This document shows positions 8,079 through 17,077 of a stretch of 64,000 nucleotides of DNA, piece by piece. Both the position numbers and the translations under genes were made by a program. This stretch comes from Oceanobacillus sojae (lineage in GTDB: Bacteria > Bacillota > Bacilli > Bacillales > Amphibacillaceae), in the NCBI RefSeq assembly GCF_007991515.1, contig NZ_BJYM01000002.1, forward strand, positions 248,001 through 312,000. Direction: 5' to 3'. The stretch's first letter is position 1. Each line of letters starts with the position of its first letter. The notes beneath the pieces are model-generated. The model had not been told where the DNA came from, did not search any database, and was given only the letters and a program-made list of their open reading frames with translations.

Positions 8079-8801
8079 ATGATTAAACTATCCAATATGT
8101 CTAAAAGCTTTGGTAAACAAACTATCTTGCAGAATGTATCCGTAGATATTGGTGCGAACCAAATTACCGGTTTGATTGGTCCATCAGGTACAGGTAAAAC
8201 AACATTGATTAAATGCTTAATGGGAATGGAAAAACACGATACTGGCTCTATCCAAATTGACGATACAGCTGTTCCAAACCGTAAGCTCTTAAACAAAATC
8301 GGCTATATGGCTCAAAGTGATTCACTATACCATGATTTAACTGGTCTGGAAAACATCCAGTTTTTCGCTCATATGTATGGCAATAAAATCTCGAAACAGA
8401 ATGTTCAATCTATCTTGGATTTAGTCCAGCTTGAGCAGGATAAAAAGAAATTAGTTCAGCATTATTCCGGCGGGATGAAACGCCGCTTATCTCTGGCGAT
8501 TGCCCTAATCAATCAGCCCAAGTATTTAATTTTAGATGAGCCGACTGTCGGAATTGACCCTGTTCTCAAATTAAGCATCTGGAATCAGCTGCATGATTTA
8601 AAAAAGGACAGCACTCTGCTTATTACCACGCACATTATGGATGAGGCCATGAAGTGCGATCAGCTTTTATTAATGAAAAATAAAGGGATTGCAGCAAGCG
8701 GCAGCCCTCAGGAAATACTAGAGAACTTTGGTGTCAGCGATATTGATCAGGTCTTTTTGAAATTGGAGGAACAAGAATATGAGAATGCTGCAGCTAATTA
8801 A
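8079..8801 (+). CDS. ABC transporter ATP-binding protein
   Basis: A 240-residue ABC ATPase. Walker A is GPSGTGKT (34-41), the signature is YSGGM (129-133), Walker B is YLILDEPT (149-156) and the switch histidine is in TTH (183-185). It would energise the permease encoded directly downstream, whose start codon overlaps this gene by 23 bases. GAGAGGAGA precedes the ATG. Together they form an ABC-2-type exporter for drugs, lipids or peptides; substrate unknown. Expression is predicted to be controlled at the palindrome 8029-8056. Confidence 0.9.
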   Translation: MIKLSNMSKSFGKQTILQNVSVDIGANQITGLIGPSGTGKTTLIKCLMGMEKHDTGSIQIDDTAVPNRKLLNKIGYMAQSDSLYHDLTGLENIQFFAHMYGNKISKQNVQSILDLVQLEQDKKKLVQHYSGGMKRRLSLAIALINQPKYLILDEPTVGIDPVLKLSIWNQLHDLKKDSTLLITTHIMDEAMKCDQLLLMKNKGIAASGSPQEILENFGVSDIDQVFLKLEEQEYENAAAN

Positions 8802-9993
8802 ACGGATTTGCAAACAAGTCCTGCGTGATAAACGTACCCTCGCACTTTTATTTCTGGCTCCTATTTTTGTGATCACATTGCTAAATTATATTTTTCCTGA
8901 CCCGGATGATGAAGTAACTATTGCCGTTGTCAATGTCAGTGATGATGTAATTGATATTTTGGAAGAAAATGATATGATTGTAAAACAAGAAAACGAGATT
9001 AATATAAAGTCTTATTTGGAAGATGGAAATGCCAGTGGTGTTTTGGAGGAAAAGAATGGAGAATGGACATTAACCATCCTTAATGACAACCCGATGGATG
9101 AAGGTCCTGCTATCCAGGGAAGCTCAAAGGCAATAATGGAAATGAAATTAAATGACCTTTCCGACAATATTGATGACATGATAAATAATATGGAAGATAT
9201 GTCAGCCGGTGTAGAAGATATGGTAGAAAGTATCAATGAAATGATGGACCAGCTTCCACCTGAAGCAGCTCAGAACCTGGATATAAATACGGACTTGGGT
9301 GTAGACACAGATGTTGATACCGAAATAGATTCGGAAATCAATATGGACGAAGACCCGATTACCGTAGAATATATTTATGGTGATGAGAGCTATACCTTTT
9401 TTGAAATTTTAAATCCAATTTTAGTCAGCTTCTTTGTATTCTTTTTTGTCTTCTTAATTGCCGGCATGTCAATGCTGAAGGAAAGAAGCAGCGGCACATT
9501 GGAGAAATTGCTGTCTACGCCAATCCGAAAATCTGAGATTGTATTTGGGTATTTATTTGGATATGGGATTTTTGCTATTTTGCAGACGGCTGTTATTATT
9601 TTGTACTCCGTGTACATTTTAGATATGGAAATCGCCGGTTCAATTACCAACATGTTTATTATCAATATTTTATTAAGCTTTGTTGCACTAGGACTTGGTC
9701 TTCTGTTATCTACATTTGTCAGCAGCGAATTCCAAATGATTCAATTCATTCCGCTTGTGATTATTCCGCAGATATTCTTCTCTGGCATGCTGAATGTAGA
9801 TACTATGGAACCCTGGCTGCAATGGATTGCACCGATTATGCCATTGTACTATGCAGGAAATACGATGATTGATGTTGTTTTAAAAGGATTCACACTTGGG
9901 GAGATAATAGCTCCATTATCTATTTTAGTTTTATTTATTGTTATTTTTGTTACGCTGAATATTTTAGGTATGCGGCGGTATCGGAAGGTATAG
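8779..9993 (+). CDS. ABC-2 type transporter permease
   Basis: A 404-residue permease of the ABC-2 membrane family. It has one N-terminal membrane segment (about residues 21-38), a long extracytoplasmic domain, and a cluster of five or six segments from about 208 to the end. The extracytoplasmic part contains a Met/Asp/Glu-rich coiled region followed by an acidic stretch with repeated D-x-D-x-E/D units (roughly residues 125-200), which is unusually acidic and may bind cations. GGAGG lies upstream of the ATG inside the ATPase gene, indicating translational coupling. A terminator follows at 10061. Confidence 0.88.
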   Translation: MRMLQLIKRICKQVLRDKRTLALLFLAPIFVITLLNYIFPDPDDEVTIAVVNVSDDVIDILEENDMIVKQENEINIKSYLEDGNASGVLEEKNGEWTLTILNDNPMDEGPAIQGSSKAIMEMKLNDLSDNIDDMINNMEDMSAGVEDMVESINEMMDQLPPEAAQNLDINTDLGVDTDVDTEIDSEINMDEDPITVEYIYGDESYTFFEILNPILVSFFVFFFVFLIAGMSMLKERSSGTLEKLLSTPIRKSEIVFGYLFGYGIFAILQTAVIILYSVYILDMEIAGSITNMFIINILLSFVALGLGLLLSTFVSSEFQMIQFIPLVIIPQIFFSGMLNVDTMEPWLQWIAPIMPLYYAGNTMIDVVLKGFTLGEIIAPLSILVLFIVIFVTLNILGMRRYRKV

Positions 9994-10060
9994 GAATTAA
10001 GTTCTTGTTGGAGTGTAAGATTAAATTCAAATTGCTTATAAAAAGCAATAACCAGTTATA

Positions 10061-10098
10061 AAAAACTCTTTCTCCATTTTTACGGGAAAGAGTTTTTT
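10061..10098 (+). terminator. Terminator of ABC exporter operon
   Basis: 12-bp stem AAAAACTCTTTC / GAAAGAGTTTTT followed by T; A tract on the other side makes it potentially bidirectional. Confidence 0.8.
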
Positions 10099-10250
10099 AT
10101 ACGTTAGCTCTAGATTTCCTCCGAGTCCATGACCGTTAATAACTGCATGAACTGGTTTGGTTTAGTCGAATCTAAAAAACTGCCGATTATTTGGCTCAAA
10201 AACAGCTTCCTGCGACGATTTTTTACAAACAATCGCTCTCTAATCCTTTA

Positions 10251-11564
10251 TCACTTCACGTTTCTTGGAAATTTGATACAAAAATCTACCCCCTGTGGAG
10301 AAAGATTCTCAACAGTAATTTCTCCTTTATGTTCTTCAACAATTTGTTTTGCGATAGAAAGCCCTAAACCATAGCCGCCTGTTTCTTTCGCACGGGATTT
10401 ATCCTCCCTGTAAAAACGATCAAAAATATGCACCTGCGCTTCTTTTGAAATGGATGGCCCAGTATTTGTTACATGGACTTCCCAGCTTTTATACTCTTTC
10501 GTAGAAATTACCTGAATCTTATCTCCCGGCTTGGTATACTTTAAAGCATTATCTAGCAGAATCACAAATACTTGATATATTTTCTTTTGGTCAAAATGAA
10601 CTGTTAATGTATTTTTCGTTATTAAATCCAATGTCTTATCATCAATTTCTGCCATTTCTTTGAAAGGGGTGACTAATTCTGTTAAAAATTCAGTTGTGTC
10701 TGTTGCTGTTTTATCCAAAGTCCGTTGATTGGCATCACTTCTGGCAATTGTTAACAAATCCGTTGTCAAACCAGTTAATCTTCTGGTCTCGTTTAAGGCC
10801 AGAGCTATATTTTCTGATTCGTCAATAATGGTATGATCTGGTTTACGAAACAGCCCTTCCAGACGATTTTGAATAATTGTTAATGGTGTTCGTAATTCAT
10901 GCGAAGCATTTTCAACAAACTCTTGCTGCTTCTGCCATGCTTTTAGCACAGGTTTCATAGAATTGGTGGATAACCAATAACTCACGCCAATGGAGAATAA
11001 CCAAAAAGCAATCATACAACCTATGACAATGATGCGGAAATTCTGTAAGGAGTGCTGGATTTGGTTAACATTTGAAACGATTTGAACATATGCAATTTCA
11101 TTGTCATCGTACGACTGTGTGATAGAATGAAAAATTAATTCTTCATTTTCAACATCGCTTTGTAAAGAAAGAGTTTCAACCTCCTCCAGATTGGCCGTTT
11201 CCAAACGAAGGTTCTCCAGTTCAGAAAAACGTCCGCCTAATGCTTCTTTGTTTAAAATCTCTCCTTCTTTCGACCATAAAATAATTTGTGTGTTGAATGA
11301 ATTACTGGACGGACTTCGAGGCGGTTCCTTCGGCTGTTCACTTGTCGGAAAAATCAACGAATCTGCTTGATAGCGGAAAATTTCCTGTTGAATAAATTCT
11401 GATCTTCGGGTCATTTCTACTAAGGTTTCATCGGTTTCACGATAAGCTGTTTGACTTAATACTTGCAAAATAATGATTCCCAGAAGAATAAAGATGATAG
11501 CAAAAGCACTCAGGTTCATGAAGAAAAATGCACTTCGCTGTTTACTGGAAAGGTTTTTATTCAT
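10251..11564 (-). CDS. Sensor histidine kinase
   Basis: A 437-residue membrane kinase. TM1 is about residues 13-35, the extracytoplasmic sensor about 36-177, TM2 about 178-198, the HisKA box SHELRTP carries the phospho-accepting His222, and the HATPase part shows DNALKYT (338-344) and GYGLGL. It phosphorylates the response regulator encoded just upstream; the two genes overlap by 8 bases. The pair is divergent from the VTC/DUF4956/lipoprotein operon, which is its likely target. The sensor domain has no recognised fold. Confidence 0.9.
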   Translation of the reverse strand: MNKNLSSKQRSAFFFMNLSAFAIIFILLGIIILQVLSQTAYRETDETLVEMTRRSEFIQQEIFRYQADSLIFPTSEQPKEPPRSPSSNSFNTQIILWSKEGEILNKEALGGRFSELENLRLETANLEEVETLSLQSDVENEELIFHSITQSYDDNEIAYVQIVSNVNQIQHSLQNFRIIVIGCMIAFWLFSIGVSYWLSTNSMKPVLKAWQKQQEFVENASHELRTPLTIIQNRLEGLFRKPDHTIIDESENIALALNETRRLTGLTTDLLTIARSDANQRTLDKTATDTTEFLTELVTPFKEMAEIDDKTLDLITKNTLTVHFDQKKIYQVFVILLDNALKYTKPGDKIQVISTKEYKSWEVHVTNTGPSISKEAQVHIFDRFYREDKSRAKETGGYGLGLSIAKQIVEEHKGEITVENLSPQGVDFCIKFPRNVK

Positions 11565-12237
11565 TGTTCGCTCCCTTCAACATATAGCCTACATTACGTA
11601 ACGTGCGAAATTCTTTATCCAAACCCGTTTGCCGCAGATGTTTTCGTAAATTACTCATATATACTTCCACCACAGTTAATGTCGTCTCTGAATCAAAGCC
11701 CCAAATCCGATCAAAAATTTGTTCTTTTGTAAGTATCATCCCTTGGTTTTGGAGAAAATAGGTTAGTAAATCAAACTCTCTTCCTTGAATCGGTAAAACT
11801 TTTTCACCAAAACACACTTCTTTTGCTGCTAAATGACATACGATATTTTTGTAGCTTAATGTATTTTCATCGAATAAACCCAATGAGCGTTTTAATATTG
11901 CCTTGATTCGCACGAGGAGTTCTTCCCGATGGAATGGTTTAGTCAAATAATCATCTGCTCCTTTTTCAAAGCCTTCGATTTTATCCTCCAGGCCGTCCTT
12001 TGCGGTTAATATAAGTACAGGGGTTTGTACTTGTTTTCTTAATTCTGCCAGCACTTTATAGCCATTCATCTCAGGCAGCATTAAATCCAAAATAACTAAA
12101 TCATACACTCCCGATACAGCTTCATAGAGCCCTTCACTGCCATCATAAATTTGGGTTACCTCCCCTAATTCTAATACAATTTCCTTAATCGTATCAGATA
12201 GCACCGCATCATCTTCTATCAGCAGAAAATTAATCAT
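11557..12237 (-). CDS. OmpR/PhoB-family response regulator
   Basis: A 226-residue regulator with an N-terminal receiver domain (phospho-acceptor Asp51 in VILDLMLPEMNG, Lys100 in YLTKPF) and a C-terminal winged-helix DNA-binding domain. The frame is open to 12264, but the ATG at 12237 gives the family-typical MINFLLIEDD start and has AGAGGGTGA 5 bases upstream. It is the first gene of an RR-HK operon. Phased CTTAA direct repeats in the divergent intergenic region (12276-12335) are candidate binding sites. Confidence 0.9.
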   Translation of the reverse strand: MINFLLIEDDAVLSDTIKEIVLELGEVTQIYDGSEGLYEAVSGVYDLVILDLMLPEMNGYKVLAELRKQVQTPVLILTAKDGLEDKIEGFEKGADDYLTKPFHREELLVRIKAILKRSLGLFDENTLSYKNIVCHLAAKEVCFGEKVLPIQGREFDLLTYFLQNQGMILTKEQIFDRIWGFDSETTLTVVEVYMSNLRKHLRQTGLDKEFRTLRNVGYMLKGANNE

Positions 12238-12275
12238 TATCTTCACCCTCTTTAGCTGTATCATATCATTTTTAA

Positions 12276-12335
12276 CTTAAAGAAACCTTAATACAAGGGA
12301 TGGAAAAATTTTTTACCTGCTTAAGCTAACTTTAA
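12276..12335. promoter_or_regulatory. Phased direct repeats, candidate response-regulator sites
   Basis: CTTAA-N6-CTTAA at 12276-12291 and CTTAA-N6-TTTAA at 12320-12335. The four half-sites begin at 12276, 12287, 12320 and 12331, spaced 11, 33 and 11 bases, so all lie on one helical face. Tandem half-sites about 11 bases apart are typical of OmpR-family regulators. They sit between the regulator and the VTC operon. Confidence 0.55.
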
Positions 12336-12384
12336 GGTTCGTGAATTATTCTTTTATCACACCAGCAAACAAGGAGGAATTCAC

Positions 12385-13101
12385 ATGAGCTTGAAAAAAG
12401 TCTTTCAACGAAAAGAAACCAAATATTTATTGAATCAAACACAGTTCTTCAGTTTTTTTGAAGCATTGCAAGCACATATGTCTGTAGATCAATACGGATT
12501 GCATACCATCCGTTCCCTCTATTATGACACAGCAGATTATCGATTTATTCGACATTCTATGGATAAGCCCATATATAAGGAAAAATTCCGGGTTCGCAGT
12601 TACGGTACACCCAGACCTGATAGTGTTATCTTTTTAGAAATCAAAAAGAAAATCAAAGGGATTGTCTATAAAAGACGATTACCAATCAGTTATGAAGCAT
12701 ACCTTTTTTGGCAGCATACAGGAGCTTTACCAGAAAATATCTACCAATCTCAAATTGGACAAGAAATTGCCTGGCTATTTTTTAAACATCCAGATTTGTC
12801 ACCGAAAGTTTTAATTTCCTACGATCGTTTCTCTCTTTTTTCGCAATCGGAAGAGGATTTCCGGGTAACCTTTGACCAAAACATTCGTTATCAGTACAGA
12901 AAATTAAATTTAGATGCAGCACGGGGCGCGTTCGTTGCTCCAGAGTTAGATGTTTTAATGGAGGTTAAAGCAATGGGAGCCTACCCTTTATGGTTTGTGG
13001 GATTATTGACAAAATATCATATTCAAAAAGGAAGTTTTTCAAAATACGCACAGACTTATCAACGTCATTTATATAAGGAGGAACTATTCCATGTTATCTA
13101 G
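12385..13101 (+). CDS. Polyphosphate polymerase (VTC/CYTH) domain protein
   Basis: A 238-residue soluble protein of the VTC-domain branch of the CYTH/triphosphate tunnel fold (PF09359). Residues lining the tunnel in eukaryotic VTC4 have counterparts here: the RKETKYLL entry (9-16 in part), KFRVRSYG with Arg69 and Arg71, FLEIKKKIKG (83-92), Arg97/Arg98, Glu193 and Lys195 in LMEVKAMG, and Lys220 in GSFSKY. A triphosphate-dependent reaction, possibly polyphosphate synthesis, is therefore plausible but not proven. AAGGAGGAA precedes the ATG. Its stop overlaps the next gene by 11 bases. In other Firmicutes this domain is found with DUF4956 and Cthe_2159 or CotH proteins. Confidence 0.85.
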   Translation: MSLKKVFQRKETKYLLNQTQFFSFFEALQAHMSVDQYGLHTIRSLYYDTADYRFIRHSMDKPIYKEKFRVRSYGTPRPDSVIFLEIKKKIKGIVYKRRLPISYEAYLFWQHTGALPENIYQSQIGQEIAWLFFKHPDLSPKVLISYDRFSLFSQSEEDFRVTFDQNIRYQYRKLNLDAARGAFVAPELDVLMEVKAMGAYPLWFVGLLTKYHIQKGSFSKYAQTYQRHLYKEELFHVI

Positions 13102-13765
13102 TCTATTTACTGAAGGCACAACATCCATTCCTTTAAGCGAGCTGCTAATCTGTATTCTTGCTTCCATTATTTTAGGCCTGTTAGTAGCCTTCACGCATAT
13201 GTATCGTAATATTTACACAAAAAGTTTTGTGATTACCTTAGCAGTACTCCCTGTTCTGGTCCAATCCGTCATCATGCTGGTAAACGGCAATATTGGCACA
13301 GGAATTGCCGTACTGGGAGCATTTAGTCTAATTCGTTTCCGTTCCGTCGCTGGAGGTGCCCGGGAAATTGCAAGTATCTTTTGGGCCATGGGTATTGGTC
13401 TGGCAACCGGAATGGGCTATGTTTCTTATATCGCTGTATTCTCCGTGATTGTCGCTGCCTTTTTATTACTTATTTATCACACTAAATTTGGTAACATCAA
13501 ATCTACAGAAAGAGAGCTGAGAATTACGATTCCGGAGGATTTAGATTATCCAAATCTATTCGATAATATTTTTGATGAATTTGCTTATAACCACCATTTA
13601 GATTCTGTTCGTACTACAACAATGGGCAGTTTATACGAAATACGTTACATTATACATTTAAAAGATCAACAGCAGGAAAAAGCATTCATTGATGCCATTC
13701 GTGTCCGCAATGGCAATTTACCAATCATTTTAGGAAAAGTCGCTGCAAACCGCGACGAATTATAA
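13091..13765 (+). CDS. DUF4956 domain membrane protein
   Basis: A 224-residue protein with four predicted membrane segments in the first 130 residues and a soluble C-terminal domain (about 135-224) of ferredoxin-like strand-helix pattern. GAFSLIRFRSVAGGAREIA (residues 77-95) is the conserved core and resembles the RFR motif of MgtC-type proteins. It overlaps the VTC gene, so the products are probably made together and may form a membrane complex. Function of DUF4956 is unknown; its constant partner, the VTC domain, suggests work on polyphosphate or nucleotide-derived polymers at the membrane. Confidence 0.88.
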   Translation: MLSSLFTEGTTSIPLSELLICILASIILGLLVAFTHMYRNIYTKSFVITLAVLPVLVQSVIMLVNGNIGTGIAVLGAFSLIRFRSVAGGAREIASIFWAMGIGLATGMGYVSYIAVFSVIVAAFLLLIYHTKFGNIKSTERELRITIPEDLDYPNLFDNIFDEFAYNHHLDSVRTTTMGSLYEIRYIIHLKDQQQEKAFIDAIRVRNGNLPIILGKVAANRDEL

Positions 13766-13783
13766 AAAAGGAAGTGGAAACTG

Positions 13784-15715
13784 ATGAAAAAAATAATTTG
13801 TATTTCTCTTATTACTGCTCTACTATTAAGTGCCTGTTCTCAGAACACGACAGCTGCAGGAGATAACAGCCAATCACAAGAAACTGCTGTTTCAACCAGC
13901 CAGGAAGCAGCGGCTGGCGATACCTTTGGAAGCTACGAAGAGGAAGATACAGACACCAGCTATGATGATTCTTCCGCCACGATCGAATTGTCAGAGGAAA
14001 TGACATCTTCAGAGGGTGTCACCGTTGACGGGAAAACTGTAACCATCACGGAAGCAGGTACGTATGTTTTAAGCGGTGAGCTCGCTGACGGCCAGGTTAT
14101 TGTAAATGTGGACAAGGAAGAAAAGGTTCATTTAGTACTGAAAGACGTAACCATTACCAATTCTCAAGGACCTGCCATTTTAATTGAGCAGGCAGAAAAA
14201 ATTATTACAACTTTAGCAGATGGCACATCGAATACCTTAACAGATGGCACAGATTATCAGCTTGCTGATGACGAAACAGAATACGATGCAGCCTTCTTTA
14301 GTAAAGAGGATCTGGTGATTAATGGGGAAGGCGAACTAATTGTCAACGGGAACTACAATAACGGGATTCGCAGTAAAGATGACTTAATTTTAATTTCTGG
14401 AAGTTATACAATTAATGCCAAAAACAATGCCTTAAAAGGAAAAGATTCTGTACAAATTTTTGATGGCATCTATATGCTGACTACAGAAGAAGGAGACGGG
14501 ATTCAAGCAAATAACAGTGATGACGAAACAAAAGGATTTATTGCCATCGACGGCGGTAATTTCACAATTACTTCCGGACGGGATGGTATTCAGGCTGAAA
14601 CGGCGGCCCGTCTGCAGGCAGCTGATATAAATATCCAAACAGGAGCAGATACTATTTCCAGTGAAGAAAGCTACAAAGGTATCAAAGCTGGAACAGAGCT
14701 GTTGCTTCAAAGCGGCAGTTACGACATTAATTCTGCAGATGACAGCTTGCACAGTGATGGGGATATTACGATAGAAAGTGGCAATCTTCTTTTAGCTTCT
14801 GAAGATGATGGGATTCACGCCGACAACAATTTGACGATCAATGGCGGAAATCTTACGGTGACTGATTCTTATGAAGGTTTGGAAGCAGGTGTTATTACCA
14901 TCAATGACGGTGATATCCAAATTACTGCCAGCGATGATGGATTGAATGCCAGTGGTGATAGCGGTGCGACAGAAGAATCAGAAACATCGGTCAGCGATTT
15001 ATTTGGTGGTCCTGGTGCTGAACAGGCAGATGAAAGCAAAATGATTGTCATTAACGGCGGGACCTTGGCAGTCGATGCACAGGGAGACGGATTGGACAGC
15101 AATGGAAACATAGAGATGTCAGGCGGAACCGTTACAGTAGATGGACCAACGGATAATGGAAATGGCGCGTTGGATTACGATGGCACTTTTGAGTTAAGTG
15201 GCGGTATATTGATTACTGCTGGAAGTAATGGTATGGCAATGAATGTTTCAGAGTCTTCTTCTCAAGCTTCTTTCGGGATTTACTTTACCGAAGCGCAAGA
15301 AGCGGGAACAATTATCAGTCTGCAAGACAGCATTGGAAATGTGATTGCAACCTATCAGCCAAGTAAAGCATTCCAGCATCTGGTTATTTCCTCACCCGAA
15401 TTAAAAGTTGGTGAAACCTATACGCTTATTCAAGGAACAGAAGCCGATAATTCCGAGAAAAATGGCTACTATGAAGATGGAAGTATCGTTAATGGCATAG
15501 AATTAGGTGCCTTGACGCTTGCAGATACAATCACCAATGTTACGGATACTGGTGAAGAAGCAACACAAAGAGGCATGATGGGAGACGCTCCTGGTATGAT
15601 GCCAAATGATGGTGCAATGCCGAATAATGGTGAGATGCCTGATAGCGGTGAAATGCCAAATAATGGCGAAATGCCAGATGAGGATGCAACGCCGCATGGT
15701 GGTTCTCCCCAATAG
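13784..15715 (+). CDS. Cthe_2159-type carbohydrate-binding beta-helix lipoprotein
   Basis: A 643-residue secreted lipoprotein. The signal peptide ends in LLLSAC with the lipidated Cys at residue 18, followed by a Ser/Thr/Asp/Glu-rich linker to about residue 65. The body is a right-handed beta-helix with repeated SxDGI, INGG and SADD turns, characteristic of the Cthe_2159 family (PF14262) of calcium-rich polysaccharide-binding beta-helices. The last 50 residues are a low-complexity tail of G-x-M-P-N/D units. It follows the DUF4956 gene by 18 bases with AAAAGGAAG before the ATG, and a strong terminator closes the operon. It is likely anchored on the outer membrane face, binding wall or extracellular polymer. 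Confidence 0.88.
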   Translation: MKKIICISLITALLLSACSQNTTAAGDNSQSQETAVSTSQEAAAGDTFGSYEEEDTDTSYDDSSATIELSEEMTSSEGVTVDGKTVTITEAGTYVLSGELADGQVIVNVDKEEKVHLVLKDVTITNSQGPAILIEQAEKIITTLADGTSNTLTDGTDYQLADDETEYDAAFFSKEDLVINGEGELIVNGNYNNGIRSKDDLILISGSYTINAKNNALKGKDSVQIFDGIYMLTTEEGDGIQANNSDDETKGFIAIDGGNFTITSGRDGIQAETAARLQAADINIQTGADTISSEESYKGIKAGTELLLQSGSYDINSADDSLHSDGDITIESGNLLLASEDDGIHADNNLTINGGNLTVTDSYEGLEAGVITINDGDIQITASDDGLNASGDSGATEESETSVSDLFGGPGAEQADESKMIVINGGTLAVDAQGDGLDSNGNIEMSGGTVTVDGPTDNGNGALDYDGTFELSGGILITAGSNGMAMNVSESSSQASFGIYFTEAQEAGTIISLQDSIGNVIATYQPSKAFQHLVISSPELKVGETYTLIQGTEADNSEKNGYYEDGSIVNGIELGALTLADTITNVTDTGEEATQRGMMGDAPGMMPNDGAMPNNGEMPDSGEMPNNGEMPDEDATPHGGSPQ

Positions 15716-15748
15716 TATATAATTCCAAGACAAAGCCTGGTAAAACAG

Positions 15749-15790
15749 AAAAAGTGACTTCCACATATAAGACAGGAAGTCACTTTTTCT
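15749..15790 (+). terminator. Terminator of VTC-DUF4956-lipoprotein operon
   Basis: 14-bp perfect stem AAAAAGTGACTTCC / GGAAGTCACTTTTT with a 12-base loop and T tract. Confidence 0.85.
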
Positions 15791-15954
15791 TGATTATTCT
15801 TATATTCCAAGAATGTTTTCTGACTGATTGATTTCTTTGTTGCCTTACTTTTGGTTTTTTGATTAAGAGGCGATGTGTAAATTTTTAAAACTGTATTAAC
15901 ACGTTCCTCTTTTCACATTAAATAGGCGGGACAATGTAGAACTTCTATAATTCA

Positions 15955-16623
15955 CTAGTTACTTTTAACCACCTTGGACATACCCCATATCACTCCTCCT
16001 AAAAGAAGGGATAACCACCAAGTAAAACGGAAAGACGGACCGATTTCAGGCAGCCATACACTGATTAAAATAAAAGCTCCCATACCTGCAGCAGCTACTG
16101 CCCCTACTTTCACAGAATCTTTCCATTCTGCATGATTCTTTTTAAAAACAGAACGATGGATTACATTCATAATATAACGTACTACTCCCATTGCCATGAC
16201 ACCTAATAATATAGCTGTAATTAACAATTTAAAAATATTCACCTGGTCATTTACTTCTGTAAATAGCGGCAGCACCAGTAATACCACACCTCGAATAATC
16301 AAAACATATGGTACGATTTGAAAAAGAAACAGGGAGGCAAAAAAGGTAAACCATGATCTTTTTTCCTCTTCAGGAAGCTGCTCAATCAATTGGTCAGCAT
16401 ATTCTTTAGGTTCCTCGCCAAATATATCGATTGCGGTCTTCCCTTCTTGCTGTCCTTCAAGTAAATGATTAAGCAATTCAAGAAGTAACTCTTCTGTATG
16501 CTGTTCGGATACTTGCCAATTTGTCCGAATATACAGCATAAGATCCGAATAATATTTTTCGTTATCAACGGTTAATTGCTCCCGCTTTTGATTATTCTCT
16601 TCAATCATCTGTTTCACGTTCAT
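15955..16623 (-). CDS. HAAS/DUF1129-type membrane protein
   Basis: A 222-residue protein. The N-terminal 80 residues form a helical domain (TEELLLELLNHLLEGQQEGK then TAIDIFGEEPKEYADQL) typical of the HAAS signalling domain and DUF1129 proteins, followed by four membrane segments (about 90-115, 125-145, 170-192 and 200-218). Proteins of this type are usually encoded with PadR regulators; here the start overlaps the padR gene by 23 bases. The role is thought to be membrane sensing or modulation linked to the PadR repressor; mechanism unknown. Confidence 0.8.
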   Translation of the reverse strand: MNVKQMIEENNQKREQLTVDNEKYYSDLMLYIRTNWQVSEQHTEELLLELLNHLLEGQQEGKTAIDIFGEEPKEYADQLIEQLPEEEKRSWFTFFASLFLFQIVPYVLIIRGVVLLVLPLFTEVNDQVNIFKLLITAILLGVMAMGVVRYIMNVIHRSVFKKNHAEWKDSVKVGAVAAAGMGAFILISVWLPEIGPSFRFTWWLSLLLGGVIWGMSKVVKSN

Positions 16624-16951
16624 TTATTCTCCCCCTTTGCAATAATTCGTTGACTGGATTTACTAAAATCCGCCATTCCTCCTGAATCATTTCAAGCGCT
16701 TCTTCGCCTTGTGCGGTAATATCATAATATTTACGATTTGGACCAGAATCAGAAGGTCTCATCTCTCCTTCGATCATGCCATTCTTTTGCAGGCGTAATA
16801 AAACTGGATAAATCGTCCCCTCGCTCACATCGCTTAATCCAACCTGCTGTAACTTCCTTGAAAGCTCATAGCCATATACTGATTCCTCTGCTATCACAGC
16901 TAATATACAGCCATCTAAAATCCCTTTTAACAGCTGACTCCGTATCGACAT
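16601..16951 (-). CDS. PadR family transcriptional regulator
   Basis: A 116-residue winged-helix repressor. LDGCILAVIAEESVYGYELS and GTIYPVLLRLQKNGMIEGE are the standard PadR helix-turn-helix and wing, and GPNRKYYDITAQGEEAL is the conserved wing region. The frame opens at 16984, but ATG 16951 yields the family start MSIRSQLLKG and has GGAGTTG upstream. It is co-transcribed with the HAAS-type protein gene. A strong promoter with a palindrome at its start site and a terminator-like hairpin in the leader precede it, implying autoregulation plus attenuation. Confidence 0.88.
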   Translation of the reverse strand: MSIRSQLLKGILDGCILAVIAEESVYGYELSRKLQQVGLSDVSEGTIYPVLLRLQKNGMIEGEMRPSDSGPNRKYYDITAQGEEALEMIQEEWRILVNPVNELLQRGRINERETDD

Positions 16952-16997
16952 CACATCAACTCCAAATACTATATTGTTTAACAAGATAGCTATTTGT

Positions 16998-17029
16998 AAA
17001 AAAAGCTAATGATCTGTATATCCATTAGC
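16998..17029 (-). terminator. Terminator-like hairpin in padR leader
   Basis: On the minus strand GCTAATG (17029-17023) pairs with CATTAGC (17011-17005) and is followed by seven T. It lies between the padR promoter and the padR start codon, so it would act as an attenuator; it would also stop read-through from citR. Confidence 0.55.
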
Positions 17030-17047
17030 ATAATAAATTATTTTATC

Positions 17048-17070
17048 ACTACTTTGTATAACCAAGTAGT
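17048..17070. promoter_or_regulatory. Candidate PadR operator
   Basis: Inverted repeat ACTACTT-N9-AAGTAGT. It starts 8 bases after the -10 box of the padR promoter, covering the expected transcription start. Confidence 0.55.
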
Positions 17071-17077
17071 TGCCTTT

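Noticed and set aside
10129-10374. 81-codon plus-strand frame after the ABC exporter
   Set aside because: Runs antiparallel into the kinase gene, has no ribosome binding site and no protein-like pattern.
15469-15810. Repetitive His/Pro-rich minus-strand frames
   Set aside because: They are the complement of the G-x-M-P repeat tail of the lipoprotein gene; the repetition is inherited, not coding.
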